64,000 nt of DNA from CBDBJL01 sp965206365 (lineage in GTDB: Bacteria; Pseudomonadota; Alphaproteobacteria; JABAAW01; JAHZMA01). Shown here in pieces: positions 43,294 to 53,135 of this stretch (the stretch's first letter is position 1; each line of letters opens with the position of its first letter). The position numbers and the translations under genes were made by a program. The DNA is taken from NCBI GenBank assembly GCA_965206365.1, contig CBDBJL010000009.1, positions 62,001-126,000 on the forward strand, given 5' to 3'. The notes below the pieces were generated by a model. The model did not search any database. It saw only the letters and a list, made by a program, of their open reading frames with translations, and had not been told where the DNA came from.

Positions 43294-44398
43294 TTATAAG
43301 GTTGTAATATTTGCGGTGAGTGCAGCCTCAAGGAACATATCAATATCGCCATCTAACACCGCACTACTATTGCTGGTTTCAATTTGGGTACGGGTATCTT
43401 TCACCATTTTATACGGATGCAACACATAAGAACGAATTTGATTTCCCCAGGCAATATCAGTTTTTTTGGCATAGGATTGTTGATTTTTTTCTTCACGCAT
43501 CCGCATTTCGCGTTCATAAAGGCGGGCTTGTAACATTTTCATTGCATTGGCTCGGTTTTTATGTTGCGAGCGATCATTTTGACATTGCACCACAATATGT
43601 GTAGGAATATGGGTGATGCGAACGGCACTATCGGTACGGTTAACATGCTGCCCGCCAGCACCCGATGCTCGGTAAGTATCGATGCGTAAATCTTTATCAG
43701 CAATATCAATGGCGATCTGGTCGTCAATTACCGGGTAAATATCTATTGATGAAAAGCTGGTATGGCGCCTTGAATTACTATCAAAGGGCGATATTCGTAC
43801 CAATCTATGAACGCCTGCTTCGTATTTTAACCAGCCAAAAGCATTATGGCCATCAATGCGTAGCGTTGCCGATTTTATGCCGGCTTCTTCGCCTGCAGTC
43901 AATGCCATAATTTCAGTTTTATAAGCTCGTTTTTCTGCCCAACGAAGATACATTCTTAGTAACATTTCTGCCCAATCTTGAGATTCAGTACCACCGGCAC
44001 CGGCGTGCACCTCTAAAAAGGCATTATTTTCATCAGCATCATCGTCAAACATGCTTTCCAACTGTTGGCGTTGTGTGTTTTTATATAAACTTTGAAGAGA
44101 AATTGTTGCTTCTTGCTCGGCATTTAGATCCGATTCTTCTGTTGCTAATTCTAGCAACAAAATTGCATCGTCTAATTCTTGTTGCAATGCCAAAACCGAA
44201 TCACGATTATTTTCTAGTAATGCGCGTTGGCGCAGAATATTTTGCGCTTGCTCGGCATCATCCCATAAATCAGGTGCGGTTGCTTGTACGCTGAGTGTAA
44301 TAATTCTACTTTCAAGCTGTTCCCAGTCAAAGTCGCCTCCTTAGCAATGTTAAAGATTGCTCTATCATATCAATTGTTTGTTTAATTTCAGGATTCAT
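43294..44398 (-). CDS. prfB: Peptide chain release factor 2 (programmed +1 frameshift)
   Basis: Terminates translation at UGA and UAA. The conspicuous frame starts only at about residue 68 of the protein, but the true start is ATG 44398: 23 codons, MNPEIKQTIDMIEQS onward, lead to CTT TGA C at 44326-44332, where a +1 shift enters the long frame (DWEQLESRIITL). An AGGAGG sits six bases upstream of the shift. The full product is about 367 residues, the normal length. The peptide anticodon is in ISPFDSNSRRH (SPF) and the catalytic GGQ in ASGAGGQHVN. Low RF2 promotes shifting, so the gene autoregulates. Confidence 0.97.
44326..44340 (-). promoter_or_regulatory. prfB programmed frameshift site
   Basis: On the coding strand the order is AGGAGG, CGA, then CTT TGA C. 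This is the classical RF2 site: an internal Shine-Dalgarno-like element just upstream of a CUU UGA C slip. It is the standard bacterial autoregulatory device, intact here. Confidence 0.95.
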
Positions 44399-44413
44399 CA
44401 GCGATGTTTTACT

Positions 44414-45949
44414 TTAAACATCAAGCAATAAACGTGCAGGAGATTCAATTAACTCTTTGATGCGTACAAGGAAAGTTACGGCCTCTCTGCCATCAACAAT
44501 ACGGTGATCATAACTTAAGGCTAGATACATCATGTCAGCAATTTGAATGGCATTTTCAATAACCACCGGGCGTTTTTGAATTTTATGCATGCCTAAAATC
44601 GCTGATTGTGGTGGGTTGATAATGGGCGTTGAAAGAAGCGAACCGAAAATACCACCATTGGTAATGGTAAAAGTACCACCACGCATATCATCAATTTGGA
44701 TTTTGCCGGCACGTGCGCGAACACCAAAATCATGAATCCCAGTTTCAATGTTTGAAAAGCTACATTGATCGACATCACGTAAAATTGGGACAACAAGCCC
44801 ATTGGCTGAACCTACAGCGATACCAATATCATAATAATTTTTGTAAATAATTTCATCGCCGTAAATTTCGGCATTCATTGTTGGAATTTCTTTGAGAGCA
44901 ACAACCGAAGCTTTTGCAAAAAAGCTCATAAAACCAAGGCGAATATTATATTTTTTGAGAAAAGCTTCTTTATATTCTTTGCGTAAATTAATTAAAGCCG
45001 TCATATTAATTTCATTGAAAGTGGTTAATATCGCGGCATTATTCTGGGCTTGTTTCAGGCGAATTGCAATATTTTGACGCAATTTGCTCATTCTGATACG
45101 TTCTTCACCGCGGGGATCTTGGTTACGTTCATTCAAATTGGCCGCGGGGGTAAAGGGAGTTATGGGTGGTTCTACTGGTTTTGGAGGAATTATCGGTTTT
45201 GGAGGAGTTATTGGCTTTGTTTGCAACAAATCATTTTGGGTAATATTGCCATGTAACCCGGAAGCGGAGACATTGCTGGCTGCTATGCCACGCTCACGCA
45301 TCAGCTGGCGCACGGCTGGCCCCGCCTTGATATTCGCTGCATTTGCAGTGGCAGTGGTTATGGTGCGTAAAGGCGTGGCTTTGGGCGGAGAGCATGCGCT
45401 ACCATCAGTTTCACAAATTTGCCCCAAAACTGCACCCACGGCAATGATGGAGCCAGGTTGTGCAGAAATTTTCAGAATCCCGCTATGGGGCGCAGATACT
45501 TCTACGGAAACCTTATCGGTTTCAAGCTCTACCAAAACATCATCTCGGTTAACAGCATCGCCATCGGTAACGTTCCATTTTGCGATCATGGCTTCGCTAA
45601 CCGATTCTCCAAGTGCGGGAACAATAATTGGGGTGGTGTTATTGTTCGTCGTTGTTTGCGGTTTTCCAGCTGTGGGTCTCGCAGATTTTGCTGGTATTTT
45701 TTCAGATTCTTTCGCGGTTTCGTCAATTCGACAAAGACAATCACCAACGGCAACATTGGCATCTTGCGCCGCAATAATTTGCAAGATTCCAGCTTCAGGT
45801 GCAGATACTTCTACGGAAACTTTATCGGTTTCCAGCTCTACAAGAACATCATCGCGTTGAACATAATCACCATGCGCAAAGTTCCATTTCGTGATAATGG
45901 CCTCACTAACTGATTCTCCAAGTGCGGGGACAACAACATCAATAGGCAT
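44414..45949 (-). CDS. sucB: Dihydrolipoyl succinyltransferase (E2 of 2-oxoglutarate dehydrogenase)
   Basis: Transfers succinyl groups from SucA to CoA. At 511 residues it is about 100 longer than usual because it carries two tandem lipoyl domains with lipoyl lysines K43 and K146, each in VELETDKVSVEVSAP; they are near copies even at DNA level. A peripheral-subunit-binding domain follows (AGPAVRQLMRERGIAASNVSASG), then a Pro/Lys linker and the catalytic domain ending YDHRIVDGREAV. The third subunit, Lpd, is not adjacent. It lies 27 bp after sucA; prfB follows 15 bp after its stop. Confidence 0.97.
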   Translation of the reverse strand: MPIDVVVPALGESVSEAIITKWNFAHGDYVQRDDVLVELETDKVSVEVSAPEAGILQIIAAQDANVAVGDCLCRIDETAKESEKIPAKSARPTAGKPQTTTNNNTTPIIVPALGESVSEAMIAKWNVTDGDAVNRDDVLVELETDKVSVEVSAPHSGILKISAQPGSIIAVGAVLGQICETDGSACSPPKATPLRTITTATANAANIKAGPAVRQLMRERGIAASNVSASGLHGNITQNDLLQTKPITPPKPIIPPKPVEPPITPFTPAANLNERNQDPRGEERIRMSKLRQNIAIRLKQAQNNAAILTTFNEINMTALINLRKEYKEAFLKKYNIRLGFMSFFAKASVVALKEIPTMNAEIYGDEIIYKNYYDIGIAVGSANGLVVPILRDVDQCSFSNIETGIHDFGVRARAGKIQIDDMRGGTFTITNGGIFGSLLSTPIINPPQSAILGMHKIQKRPVVIENAIQIADMMYLALSYDHRIVDGREAVTFLVRIKELIESPARLLLDV

Positions 45950-45976
45950 AATTCTTCCTTAATTTAGAGGGTCTCT

Positions 45977-48874
45977 TTAAAATTTTTGAATATCCTGTGC
46001 AAGTTTTTCTTGTTCTCGGTTATGCAGTTTTGCAATCCCAGTAGCAGGTGATGCAGATGCCGAACGACCGATATAAATCGGACGCTTACATTTTGTATTG
46101 CTTGCAAGCATAACGGCTTCTAATTTGCGATCTACAAAACTCCAACCTCCCATATTTTCAGGTTCTTCTTGACACCAACAAATTTCAGCATTTTGGAAAC
46201 GCTCAAGGTAAGGTTTTAGTTCTTCACTTGGAAAAGGATAGAAGCGTTCTAGCCTTAATAAATAAATATCTTTGGATTGGGCGGTTTCCAAAGCTTCTAG
46301 CAATTCGTAATAAATTTTACCACTGCAAACAATTAATCGTTTGATATCAGGATCTTTCAAATCTTGCTCACGATCATCGGCAAGTACAGGCATAAACGTA
46401 CGCTCACCCATAAAATCAATAAGTGGAGAAACGCAGTGCCTACTACGAAGCAAGGATTTAGGTGCCATAATCAGTAAAGGTTTGCGGGTTTCAGAGTGAA
46501 TTTGGAATCGCAAAGCGTGAAAATAATTGGCAGGTGTGGTGATATTACACACCCGTAAATTATCTTCGGCACATAATTGCAGATAACGTTCGATGCGCGC
46601 TGAGGAATGTTCAGGACCTTGGCCATCGTAACCATGAGGCAGGAGAACCACTAGTCCAGAAAGGCGCAACCATTTAGATTCGCTAGAGGAGATGAATTGA
46701 TCAAAAATAACTTGGGCACCATTCGCAAAATCACCAAATTGAGCTTCCCATATTACCAAAGAATCGGGTGCTGACATGGCATAACCATATTCAAACCCAA
46801 GCACGCCATATTCAGAAAGTGGCGAATTAAAAAGTTCAATTGGAGCTTGCCCAACCCGAATATTGTCTAGCTGTATGTATTCTTCTTCGGTGTTTTGGTC
46901 AATTAAAATACCATGGCGTTGTGAAAACGTACCCCTTTGACAATCTTCGCCAGACAAACGTACAGGAGTGGATTCACAAAGCAAAGAGCCAAAAGCCAAA
47001 GCTTCGCCAGTTGCCCAATCAATGTTTTCACCAGTTTCAAACATTTGTTTCCGTGTATGAATGAATCGTTCTAATTTATTATGTAAGTTAAAATTTTTCG
47101 GTGTATGGGTAAGGGCATCACCAATTTGACGAATTAAGGGCTTGGAAATGGCGGTAATCGGCATTTTTTTATCGATACCAGAATGAATGTCGTGCCATTT
47201 GCCTTCTAGCCAATCCGCTTTGTTGGGCTTATAGCCAGAGGCTTCAGAAAAATCTTTTTCTAACTTTTCCCGAAATTCATGTTCTAGATTATCAACAATT
47301 TCTTGAGTAATAATATTTTCGGAAATTAACTTTTTTGCATAAAGCTCGCGCGTTGAAGGATGTTGTTTTATTTTTTTATACATAAGCGGTTGGGTGAACA
47401 TAGGTTCTTCAATTTCGCTATGGCCATGGCGACGATAACACCATAAATCAATCACCACATCTTTGCCAAAATGCTGCCGATAATCAACAGCCATCCTTGC
47501 TGCAACCAGGCAAGCCTCGGGGTCATCAGCATTCGCATGCAAAATTGGTGCCCCAATCGCTTTGGCGATATCGGAACAATAGGGAGAAGAACGTGCCATA
47601 TTCGGAACAGTCGTAAAGCCAATTTGGTTGTTGGTAATTAGGTGAATCGTGCCCCCAGTGCGGTAGCCTTGCAACTGGCTGGAAAGTAAAGTTTCGGCAA
47701 CGATACCTTGCCCGGCAAAGGCCGCATCACCATGTAGCAAGATGCCCAATACATTCATGCGGTTTTTTTCAGCTTTTTGATGGGCACGAACCTTGCCCAG
47801 AACAACCGTATTAACAGCTTCTAAGTGGCTTGGGTTGGATGCCAAAGAAAGATGAATATGAGCCCCATCAAAATCGCGGTCTGCTGAAGTTCCCATATGG
47901 TATTTAACATCACCGCTACCTTGAATGCCTTCAGGTGTTGATGAGATGCCTTGAAATTCAGAAAAAATTGCACGATGTGATTTCCGCATAATATGAGCCA
48001 GAACATTCAGCCTGCCACGATGCGACATGCCAAGCACGGCTGTGGTTACATCTAAACTGGCGCTGCGTTTTAAAATTTGCTCAATCACCGGAATGGCGGT
48101 CTCAGCACCATCTAAGCCAAAACGTTTTGTGCTAGGATATTTTTTATCTAAAAATTTTTCAAACCCTTCGCTTTCTGTAAGGCGTTCTAAAATTGCCATT
48201 TTACCACGGGCAGTAAAATTAGGGTATTTATTATTCGTTTCAATTCTCTCTTTCATCCACGAAACTTCTTCGGGAATTTGCATATGCATATATTCAAATC
48301 CTAAATTTCCGCAATAAGTTCGTTTGCAAAAAGCAATCAGCTCGCGCAATGTGCAATTTTCTATTCCCATCATAAAATTTAGGTAAACTTGTTTATCTAA
48401 ATCTGCATCAGTAAAACCATAATGTTGGTAATTAAGCTCAGGATGATTGCGTTTTGTAGCAAGCCCCAGCGGATCTAAATTTGCTGCCAAATGCCCACGA
48501 ACACGGTAGGAACGAACCATACGAACAGCACGGATCGAATTAACCACACCTTCACGTCGATCCCCATGATCGACAGAAGAAAATTGAGTGAGGAATGCTT
48601 CAGGGTTAAATTGTGCCATCCGATTTCGTTGTAAATCTTCTGGAGTGAAAAACGTATCGGAAAGGCTAATATTATCGTTTTTATTACCAACAACATTGCT
48701 CTTGCGTGGTGCCCAGCTGGCACCTTGAATGTCTTCTAAGAGGGTTTCTGTGGATTCATCCAAATCATCAAAAAATAGTCGCCATTCATCGGAAACATCC
48801 AAAGGGGAATTAAGGTATTGCTTGTAAATATCTAGCAAATAAGTTTCATTAAGACCATTGAGAAAATTATCCAT
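45977..48874 (-). CDS. sucA: 2-oxoglutarate dehydrogenase E1 component
   Basis: TPP-dependent decarboxylase of the 2-oxoglutarate dehydrogenase complex, 965 residues. The family N-terminus is NGLNETYLLDIYKQYLNSP. TPP binding is in GDAAFAGQGIVAETL and NQIGFTT; further landmarks are GMSHRGRLNVL, KYHMGTSADR, VVIDLWCYRRHGHSEIEEP, QRGTFSQRHGILIDQ and LVVLLPHGYDGQGPEHSSAR. Together with mdh-sucC-sucD-sucB this forms the standard alphaproteobacterial TCA cluster in the usual order. It lies 18 bp after sucD. Confidence 0.98.
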   Translation of the reverse strand: MDNFLNGLNETYLLDIYKQYLNSPLDVSDEWRLFFDDLDESTETLLEDIQGASWAPRKSNVVGNKNDNISLSDTFFTPEDLQRNRMAQFNPEAFLTQFSSVDHGDRREGVVNSIRAVRMVRSYRVRGHLAANLDPLGLATKRNHPELNYQHYGFTDADLDKQVYLNFMMGIENCTLRELIAFCKRTYCGNLGFEYMHMQIPEEVSWMKERIETNNKYPNFTARGKMAILERLTESEGFEKFLDKKYPSTKRFGLDGAETAIPVIEQILKRSASLDVTTAVLGMSHRGRLNVLAHIMRKSHRAIFSEFQGISSTPEGIQGSGDVKYHMGTSADRDFDGAHIHLSLASNPSHLEAVNTVVLGKVRAHQKAEKNRMNVLGILLHGDAAFAGQGIVAETLLSSQLQGYRTGGTIHLITNNQIGFTTVPNMARSSPYCSDIAKAIGAPILHANADDPEACLVAARMAVDYRQHFGKDVVIDLWCYRRHGHSEIEEPMFTQPLMYKKIKQHPSTRELYAKKLISENIITQEIVDNLEHEFREKLEKDFSEASGYKPNKADWLEGKWHDIHSGIDKKMPITAISKPLIRQIGDALTHTPKNFNLHNKLERFIHTRKQMFETGENIDWATGEALAFGSLLCESTPVRLSGEDCQRGTFSQRHGILIDQNTEEEYIQLDNIRVGQAPIELFNSPLSEYGVLGFEYGYAMSAPDSLVIWEAQFGDFANGAQVIFDQFISSSESKWLRLSGLVVLLPHGYDGQGPEHSSARIERYLQLCAEDNLRVCNITTPANYFHALRFQIHSETRKPLLIMAPKSLLRSRHCVSPLIDFMGERTFMPVLADDREQDLKDPDIKRLIVCSGKIYYELLEALETAQSKDIYLLRLERFYPFPSEELKPYLERFQNAEICWCQEEPENMGGWSFVDRKLEAVMLASNTKCKRPIYIGRSASASPATGIAKLHNREQEKLAQDIQKF

Positions 48875-48892
48875 TGAGAGAATTACCTTTTT

Positions 48893-49783
48893 CTAATCAT
48901 TCGTAGAATTAACCTTTATCAGTTCCAATAAAGTTTCTCCCATTTTAGATGGGTTTTCTGTTACCTGAACCCCGGCATTTTGTAAGGCCTTTATTTTGCT
49001 TTGGGCCGTTCCCATCCCGCCTGAAACAATTGCACCCGCATGCCCCATACGTTTCCCGGTAGGGGCTGCCAGACCAGCAATAAAGCCTGTTATCGGTTTT
49101 TTATTTGGGTGATTTTTAATGAAATCTGCCGCTTCTTCCTCGGCAGTGCCTCCAATTTCGCCAATCATAACAATCGCTTCGGTTTCATCATCAGCAAAAA
49201 ATAGTTCGAGAACATCAATAAAATTCATGCCGGCAATGGGGTCGCCACCAATACCGATGCAAGTGGTCTGCCCAAGCCCGACAGTGGTGGTTTGGGCAAC
49301 AGCTTCGTAGGTGAGGGTGCCTGAACGTGAAACGACACCAACTTTTCCTTTGCAATGAATATGGGCAGGCATAATGCCAATTTTACACGCATCAGGGGTA
49401 ATGATCCCTGGGCAATTAGGACCTAACAGGCGTGAATTTGAGTTTGCAAGTGCAGATTTCACCCGAACCATATCCATTATCGGGATCCCTTCTGTAATGC
49501 AAACAATCAAAGGAACCTCACTTTCAATGGCTTCCATAATGGCATCTGCAGCAAAGGGTGCCGGAACATAAATAACGCTGGCATCGGCATTAAGGGTTTG
49601 CATGGCCTGATAAACGGTATCAAATATCGGTAAGCCTAGATGAGCTCCCCCGCCTTTGCCAGGGCTAACACCACCAACCATTTTGGTGTTATAGGCAAGG
49701 GCTTGTTCAGTATGAAACGAGCCATGTTTTCCAGTTATGCCTTGGCAAATAACTGTTGTTGATTGATTAATAAGAATTGCCAT
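48893..49783 (-). CDS. sucD: Succinyl-CoA synthetase subunit alpha
   Basis: Binds CoA and carries the phosphohistidine that transfers phosphate to the nucleotide. The 296-residue protein has QGITGKHGSFHTEQA near the start, GVSPGKGG, TEGIPIMDMVRVK, GPNCPGIITP, and the active-site region MGHAGAIVSGGMGTA with the phosphorylated His. It overlaps the sucC stop by one base. Length is normal. Confidence 0.98.
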   Translation of the reverse strand: MAILINQSTTVICQGITGKHGSFHTEQALAYNTKMVGGVSPGKGGGAHLGLPIFDTVYQAMQTLNADASVIYVPAPFAADAIMEAIESEVPLIVCITEGIPIMDMVRVKSALANSNSRLLGPNCPGIITPDACKIGIMPAHIHCKGKVGVVSRSGTLTYEAVAQTTTVGLGQTTCIGIGGDPIAGMNFIDVLELFFADDETEAIVMIGEIGGTAEEEAADFIKNHPNKKPITGFIAGLAAPTGKRMGHAGAIVSGGMGTAQSKIKALQNAGVQVTENPSKMGETLLELIKVNSTND

Positions 49784-50997
49784 TAATTAACATCCTGTAA
49801 AGTTTCTGCGGCATTTAAGGTGGCAACACTTTTGTCTGCAGCTTCATCTAACGAATTCGCGGTAATAATATTTAGCCCAGAATCTGCGAGCATTTTTTGC
49901 CCTTCTTTTACTGCGGTGCCTTCTAAGCGAACTACCAAAGGTACCGAAAGGGTAATGTTTTTAGCGGCATTGATAATGCCTTTTGCAATGGTATCACAAC
50001 GCATAATACCACCAAAAATATTAACAAGTAATAATTTTACATTAGGGTCCGCCAGAATAATTTCAAAGGCTTTTTGAACCCGCTCTGCTGTTGCTGAACC
50101 ACCCACATCTAAAAAATTTGCCGGAGAAGAGCCATAAATTTTAATAATATCCATCGTGGCCATAGCCAGCCCAGCACCATTTACCATACAACCAATTTCA
50201 CCTTCTAATTTAATGTAATTGAGATCATGTTTTTTCGCCTCAAGCTCGCTGGGTTCTTCCTCAGTTTCATCTCGCATTTCAGCGGTTTTGTTGTGACGAA
50301 ACAAGGCGTTATCATCAATATCCATTTTGGCATCCAGGGCAATAATACTTCCATGTTTTGTTAAAACCATAGGGTTGATTTCAATCATATTCGCATCTTC
50401 ATTGATAAAACATTGATAAAGTCCATAGAGAAAATCAGAGAAAAGCTTGATTTCATTTTGGGTAAGCCCAATGGCGAATGCCACTTTGCGTGCGACATAA
50501 TTGCTGAACCCTATCGCCGGGTTAAACGCACTGTGAATAATTTTTTCGGGAGTGTTTTGTGCAATTGTTTCAATATCCATACCGCCTTCACTAGATGCGA
50601 TAATCATGATACAGGAATTTTTGCGATCAACAAGTAAGCTAAGGTAAAATTCACGCGCAATAGCGCATCCAGCTTCAATATAAAGTTTCTCCACTTTTCT
50701 ACCCTGGGCACCGGTTTGTTGGGTAACCAATATTTTCCCCAACATATCTTCAGCACTTGCTTTTGCATGAAGGCTATCTTTCGCAATTCTAACGCCACCT
50801 TTTCCTTTCGGGGATTCGATGAAAGTTCCTTGTCCTCGCCCGCCGGCATGAATTTGAGACTTTACCGCCACAACACCACCACCAAGTGTTTCAGCTATGG
50901 CGAAAGCTTCGTCTGGATCGGTAGCAACGCCACCTTCTAAAGTAGCAACGTTATAATGCTTTAGTAAAGATTTTGCCTGATATTCATGGATGTTCAT
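49783..50997 (-). CDS. sucC: Succinyl-CoA synthetase subunit beta
   Basis: ATP-grasp subunit that makes ATP or GTP from succinyl-CoA. The 404-residue protein begins MNIHEYQAKSLLKHYNV; QIHAGGRGQG is the nucleotide loop, EINPMVL lies in the metal-binding area, and GGIMRCDTIAKGII is the C-terminal signature. It overlaps sucD by one base and follows mdh after a 110-bp gap, which may hold a weaker internal promoter. Confidence 0.98.
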   Translation of the reverse strand: MNIHEYQAKSLLKHYNVATLEGGVATDPDEAFAIAETLGGGVVAVKSQIHAGGRGQGTFIESPKGKGGVRIAKDSLHAKASAEDMLGKILVTQQTGAQGRKVEKLYIEAGCAIAREFYLSLLVDRKNSCIMIIASSEGGMDIETIAQNTPEKIIHSAFNPAIGFSNYVARKVAFAIGLTQNEIKLFSDFLYGLYQCFINEDANMIEINPMVLTKHGSIIALDAKMDIDDNALFRHNKTAEMRDETEEEPSELEAKKHDLNYIKLEGEIGCMVNGAGLAMATMDIIKIYGSSPANFLDVGGSATAERVQKAFEIILADPNVKLLLVNIFGGIMRCDTIAKGIINAAKNITLSVPLVVRLEGTAVKEGQKMLADSGLNIITANSLDEAADKSVATLNAAETLQDVN

Positions 50998-51107
50998 GCT
51001 ATATAATTCACTTTATCAAAAATAATAGTTCGAGATCGAAAAATCTAAGTGCAATCTTATTATCAATTGATAATATTCCGAAAACCATCGTAAAAAACAC
51101 ATTATAA

Positions 51108-52082
51108 CTAAAGAGCATCTTGGGAAATCATTTTATCAACAACCATATTGAGTTCTCTAACCGTTTCCACAGAATAATTAAACATTTTTTGTTCTTCTCT
51201 AGAGAGTTCCAATTCAACGATTTTTTCAGCACCGCCAGCCCCGATAATTGTTGGCACGCCAACATAAATCCCTTCAAGCCCATAGGCGTTTTCAACATAA
51301 GCAGCACAGGGTAAAATTCGTTTTTGATCCCCTAAAAAAGCACGTGCCATTTCGATGGCGGATACCGCTGGGGCATGAAATGCAGAGCCTGTTTTTAGTA
51401 GCGCGACCAGTTCAGCACCCCCTTTGCGCGTTCGATCAATAATTTCATCAATTTTCGCATCAGTAATCCAACCTAATTTTACCAAATCGGGTAAAGGAAT
51501 TCCTGAAACAGTGGCATAGCGTTTTAACGGTACCATGGTATCGCCGTGTCCGCCCATAACAAAAGCAGAAACATCTTGGACGGAAACGTTAAAGGCTTTT
51601 GCCAGGAAAGTACGAAAACGCGCAGAATCAAGAATACCAGCCATACCAACAATTTTGCTTGTGGGGAATGCGCTGAGCTTTTGTAAAAGTCCAACCATAA
51701 CATCTAGTGGATTGGTGATACAGATCACAAAACTATTTGGACAGTGGTTTTTTACGGAATCTGCAACTGATTTGATAACCCTAGCATTAGCTTCTACCAA
51801 ATCATCCCGACTCATGCCAGGTTTGCGTGCCAGCCCAGCAGTGACAATCACAACATCTGAATCTGTTAACACGGCGGGGTCGTTACTGCCAACCAGCGAA
51901 ACATTCTTGCCGGTAAGGGGAGTGGATTGCAGAATGTCCAAAGCGATTCCCTGGGGCCGCCCGGCACTAACATCGTATAGTGCAATATCACCAAGCTCTT
52001 GGGTGGTGGCATGAAACGCTAGCATAGCACCAATATTACCAGCACCAATCAAACCAATCTTCGGGCGTTTATGCGCTTGCAT
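51108..52082 (-). CDS. mdh: Malate dehydrogenase
   Basis: NAD-dependent malate-oxaloacetate interconversion. The 324-residue protein is LDH-like, as in other alphaproteobacteria: the Rossmann motif GLIGAGNIGAMLA, VIVTAGLARKPGMSRDDLVEANA with the substrate Arg, ITNPLDVMV and the catalytic His in VMGGHGDTMVPL. It is the first gene of the mdh-sucCDAB cluster, and the 410-bp region upstream must contain the main promoter. Confidence 0.97.
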   Translation of the reverse strand: MQAHKRPKIGLIGAGNIGAMLAFHATTQELGDIALYDVSAGRPQGIALDILQSTPLTGKNVSLVGSNDPAVLTDSDVVIVTAGLARKPGMSRDDLVEANARVIKSVADSVKNHCPNSFVICITNPLDVMVGLLQKLSAFPTSKIVGMAGILDSARFRTFLAKAFNVSVQDVSAFVMGGHGDTMVPLKRYATVSGIPLPDLVKLGWITDAKIDEIIDRTRKGGAELVALLKTGSAFHAPAVSAIEMARAFLGDQKRILPCAAYVENAYGLEGIYVGVPTIIGAGGAEKIVELELSREEQKMFNYSVETVRELNMVVDKMISQDAL

Positions 52083-52493
52083 GATATTTCAACCTCCAAT
52101 ACATTACCATTTTATTTCCATCGCAAATCCAAAGGTTGCAATGCTACCCTCAAATTATAGAGATGCAAGCTTGAATGCAAGCAAAAACGGCTTAAAAAAT
52201 TTCTTGAAAGTAATTTTTAACCTAGAGCGGATGATTTGCCTTGCATTATTGCGCTACTTTAATACTATTTTTAGGACAGTGAAACACAAATTATAGACGC
52301 TTTGCTGTACGTGCAGTGCAGTTCATGTACTTGCATGGTTTGCAAGTACATGTTACTGGTTTTTGGCTTATGGTAAAATAACTTGTATCTTCAAGATAGG
52401 TTGATTATATTGGTGATGCTAAGAGGGTGGATTTCGGGTTTGGATTGTTGATTTTTTTCTTTTCAAGGAAAGCGCAATTTTAAGGAGAGCGCA
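52083..52493. promoter_or_regulatory. Divergent regulatory region between mdh and the GNAT genes
   Basis: About 410 bp without an open reading frame on either strand. It must contain the promoter of the TCA cluster on the minus strand and that of the GNAT genes on the plus strand. It carries a direct repeat ATGCAAGC (about 52160-52180) and, at 52324-52352, a perfect 12-bp hairpin. Confidence 0.55.
52324..52352. promoter_or_regulatory. Perfect 12-bp inverted repeat upstream of mdh
   Basis: CATGTACTTGCA and TGCAAGTACATG flank a five-base TGGTT loop. It is unlikely to be a terminator because no gene ends here. Just upstream lie further TGCA and GTAC elements (GTACGTGCAGTGCAGTTCATGTAC). The symmetry is right for a dimeric regulator's operator or a structured leader; the protein that binds it is unknown. 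Confidence 0.6.
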
Positions 52494-53105
52494 ATGTCTG
52501 AAGTTGGCGCAAGACAAAAAATAACAGCTAATTATGTTATTCGTGAGGCACTGCCGAAAGATGCACCGGCAATTTGCAAATTGCGACGTAAAGTTTGGTT
52601 GGCAACTTATCCATCGGTAGAACATAATATTACTCGAGAAATATTGTTAAAAGTTTTTGATTTTGATTCAAAGTCAACTATTCGTCATTATCATCAGCTG
52701 ATTTTAGGTGAAAAAACAGGATTTGATCCCGAAAATACAAAAAATTGTGCAGTAGATCCAAAAAAAGGGTATGAAGTTGAGAAATTTTGGGTGGCAGAGC
52801 AAGGCAAGAAATCAATGCGCAAATTAGTTGCTTATGCCAGTGCGAATTGGCACAGCAATATATTAACAACAATCTATGTTGACCCAGCTCAGCAAGGACA
52901 AGGAATCGGGCAGGAATTATTTGCAAAAATCGATAATTTTTTAGATCCTAAGCGGCCCATTGGGCTAAGGGTTGTTAGTTACAACCAAAAGGCGATTGAT
53001 TTTTATCAACGTCGTGCTTTTGTTCGTGGAGAATCACAAGAAGTTGATATTGAACAAGGCAGATTATTTCCTTCACTCGTGATGAATCGTCCACCGCAAG
53101 AGTGA
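52494..53105 (+). CDS. GNAT-family N-acetyltransferase, copy 1
   Basis: A 203-residue acetyltransferase fold. It begins VIREALPKDAPAICKLRRKVWLATYPS, the strand-helix start common to GNATs, followed after a linker by ILTTIYVDPAQQGQGIGQELFAKI, whose Q-x-x-G-x-G loop binds acetyl-CoA, then LRVVSYNQKAIDFYQRRAFVRG, the conserved strand 5 region. AAGGAGAGC precedes ATG 52494. A paralogue follows 30 bp downstream. Substrate unknown. Confidence 0.88.
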   Translation: MSEVGARQKITANYVIREALPKDAPAICKLRRKVWLATYPSVEHNITREILLKVFDFDSKSTIRHYHQLILGEKTGFDPENTKNCAVDPKKGYEVEKFWVAEQGKKSMRKLVAYASANWHSNILTTIYVDPAQQGQGIGQELFAKIDNFLDPKRPIGLRVVSYNQKAIDFYQRRAFVRGESQEVDIEQGRLFPSLVMNRPPQE

Positions 53106-53135
53106 AATATTAGGGTTAGAAGAGAAAATATTTCA

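Noticed and set aside
45084..45860. Long plus-strand frame (258 residues) opposite sucB
   Set aside because: It is antisense to the clearly coding sucB and shows internal repetition only because the lipoyl domains repeat; it has no start signal and no family match.
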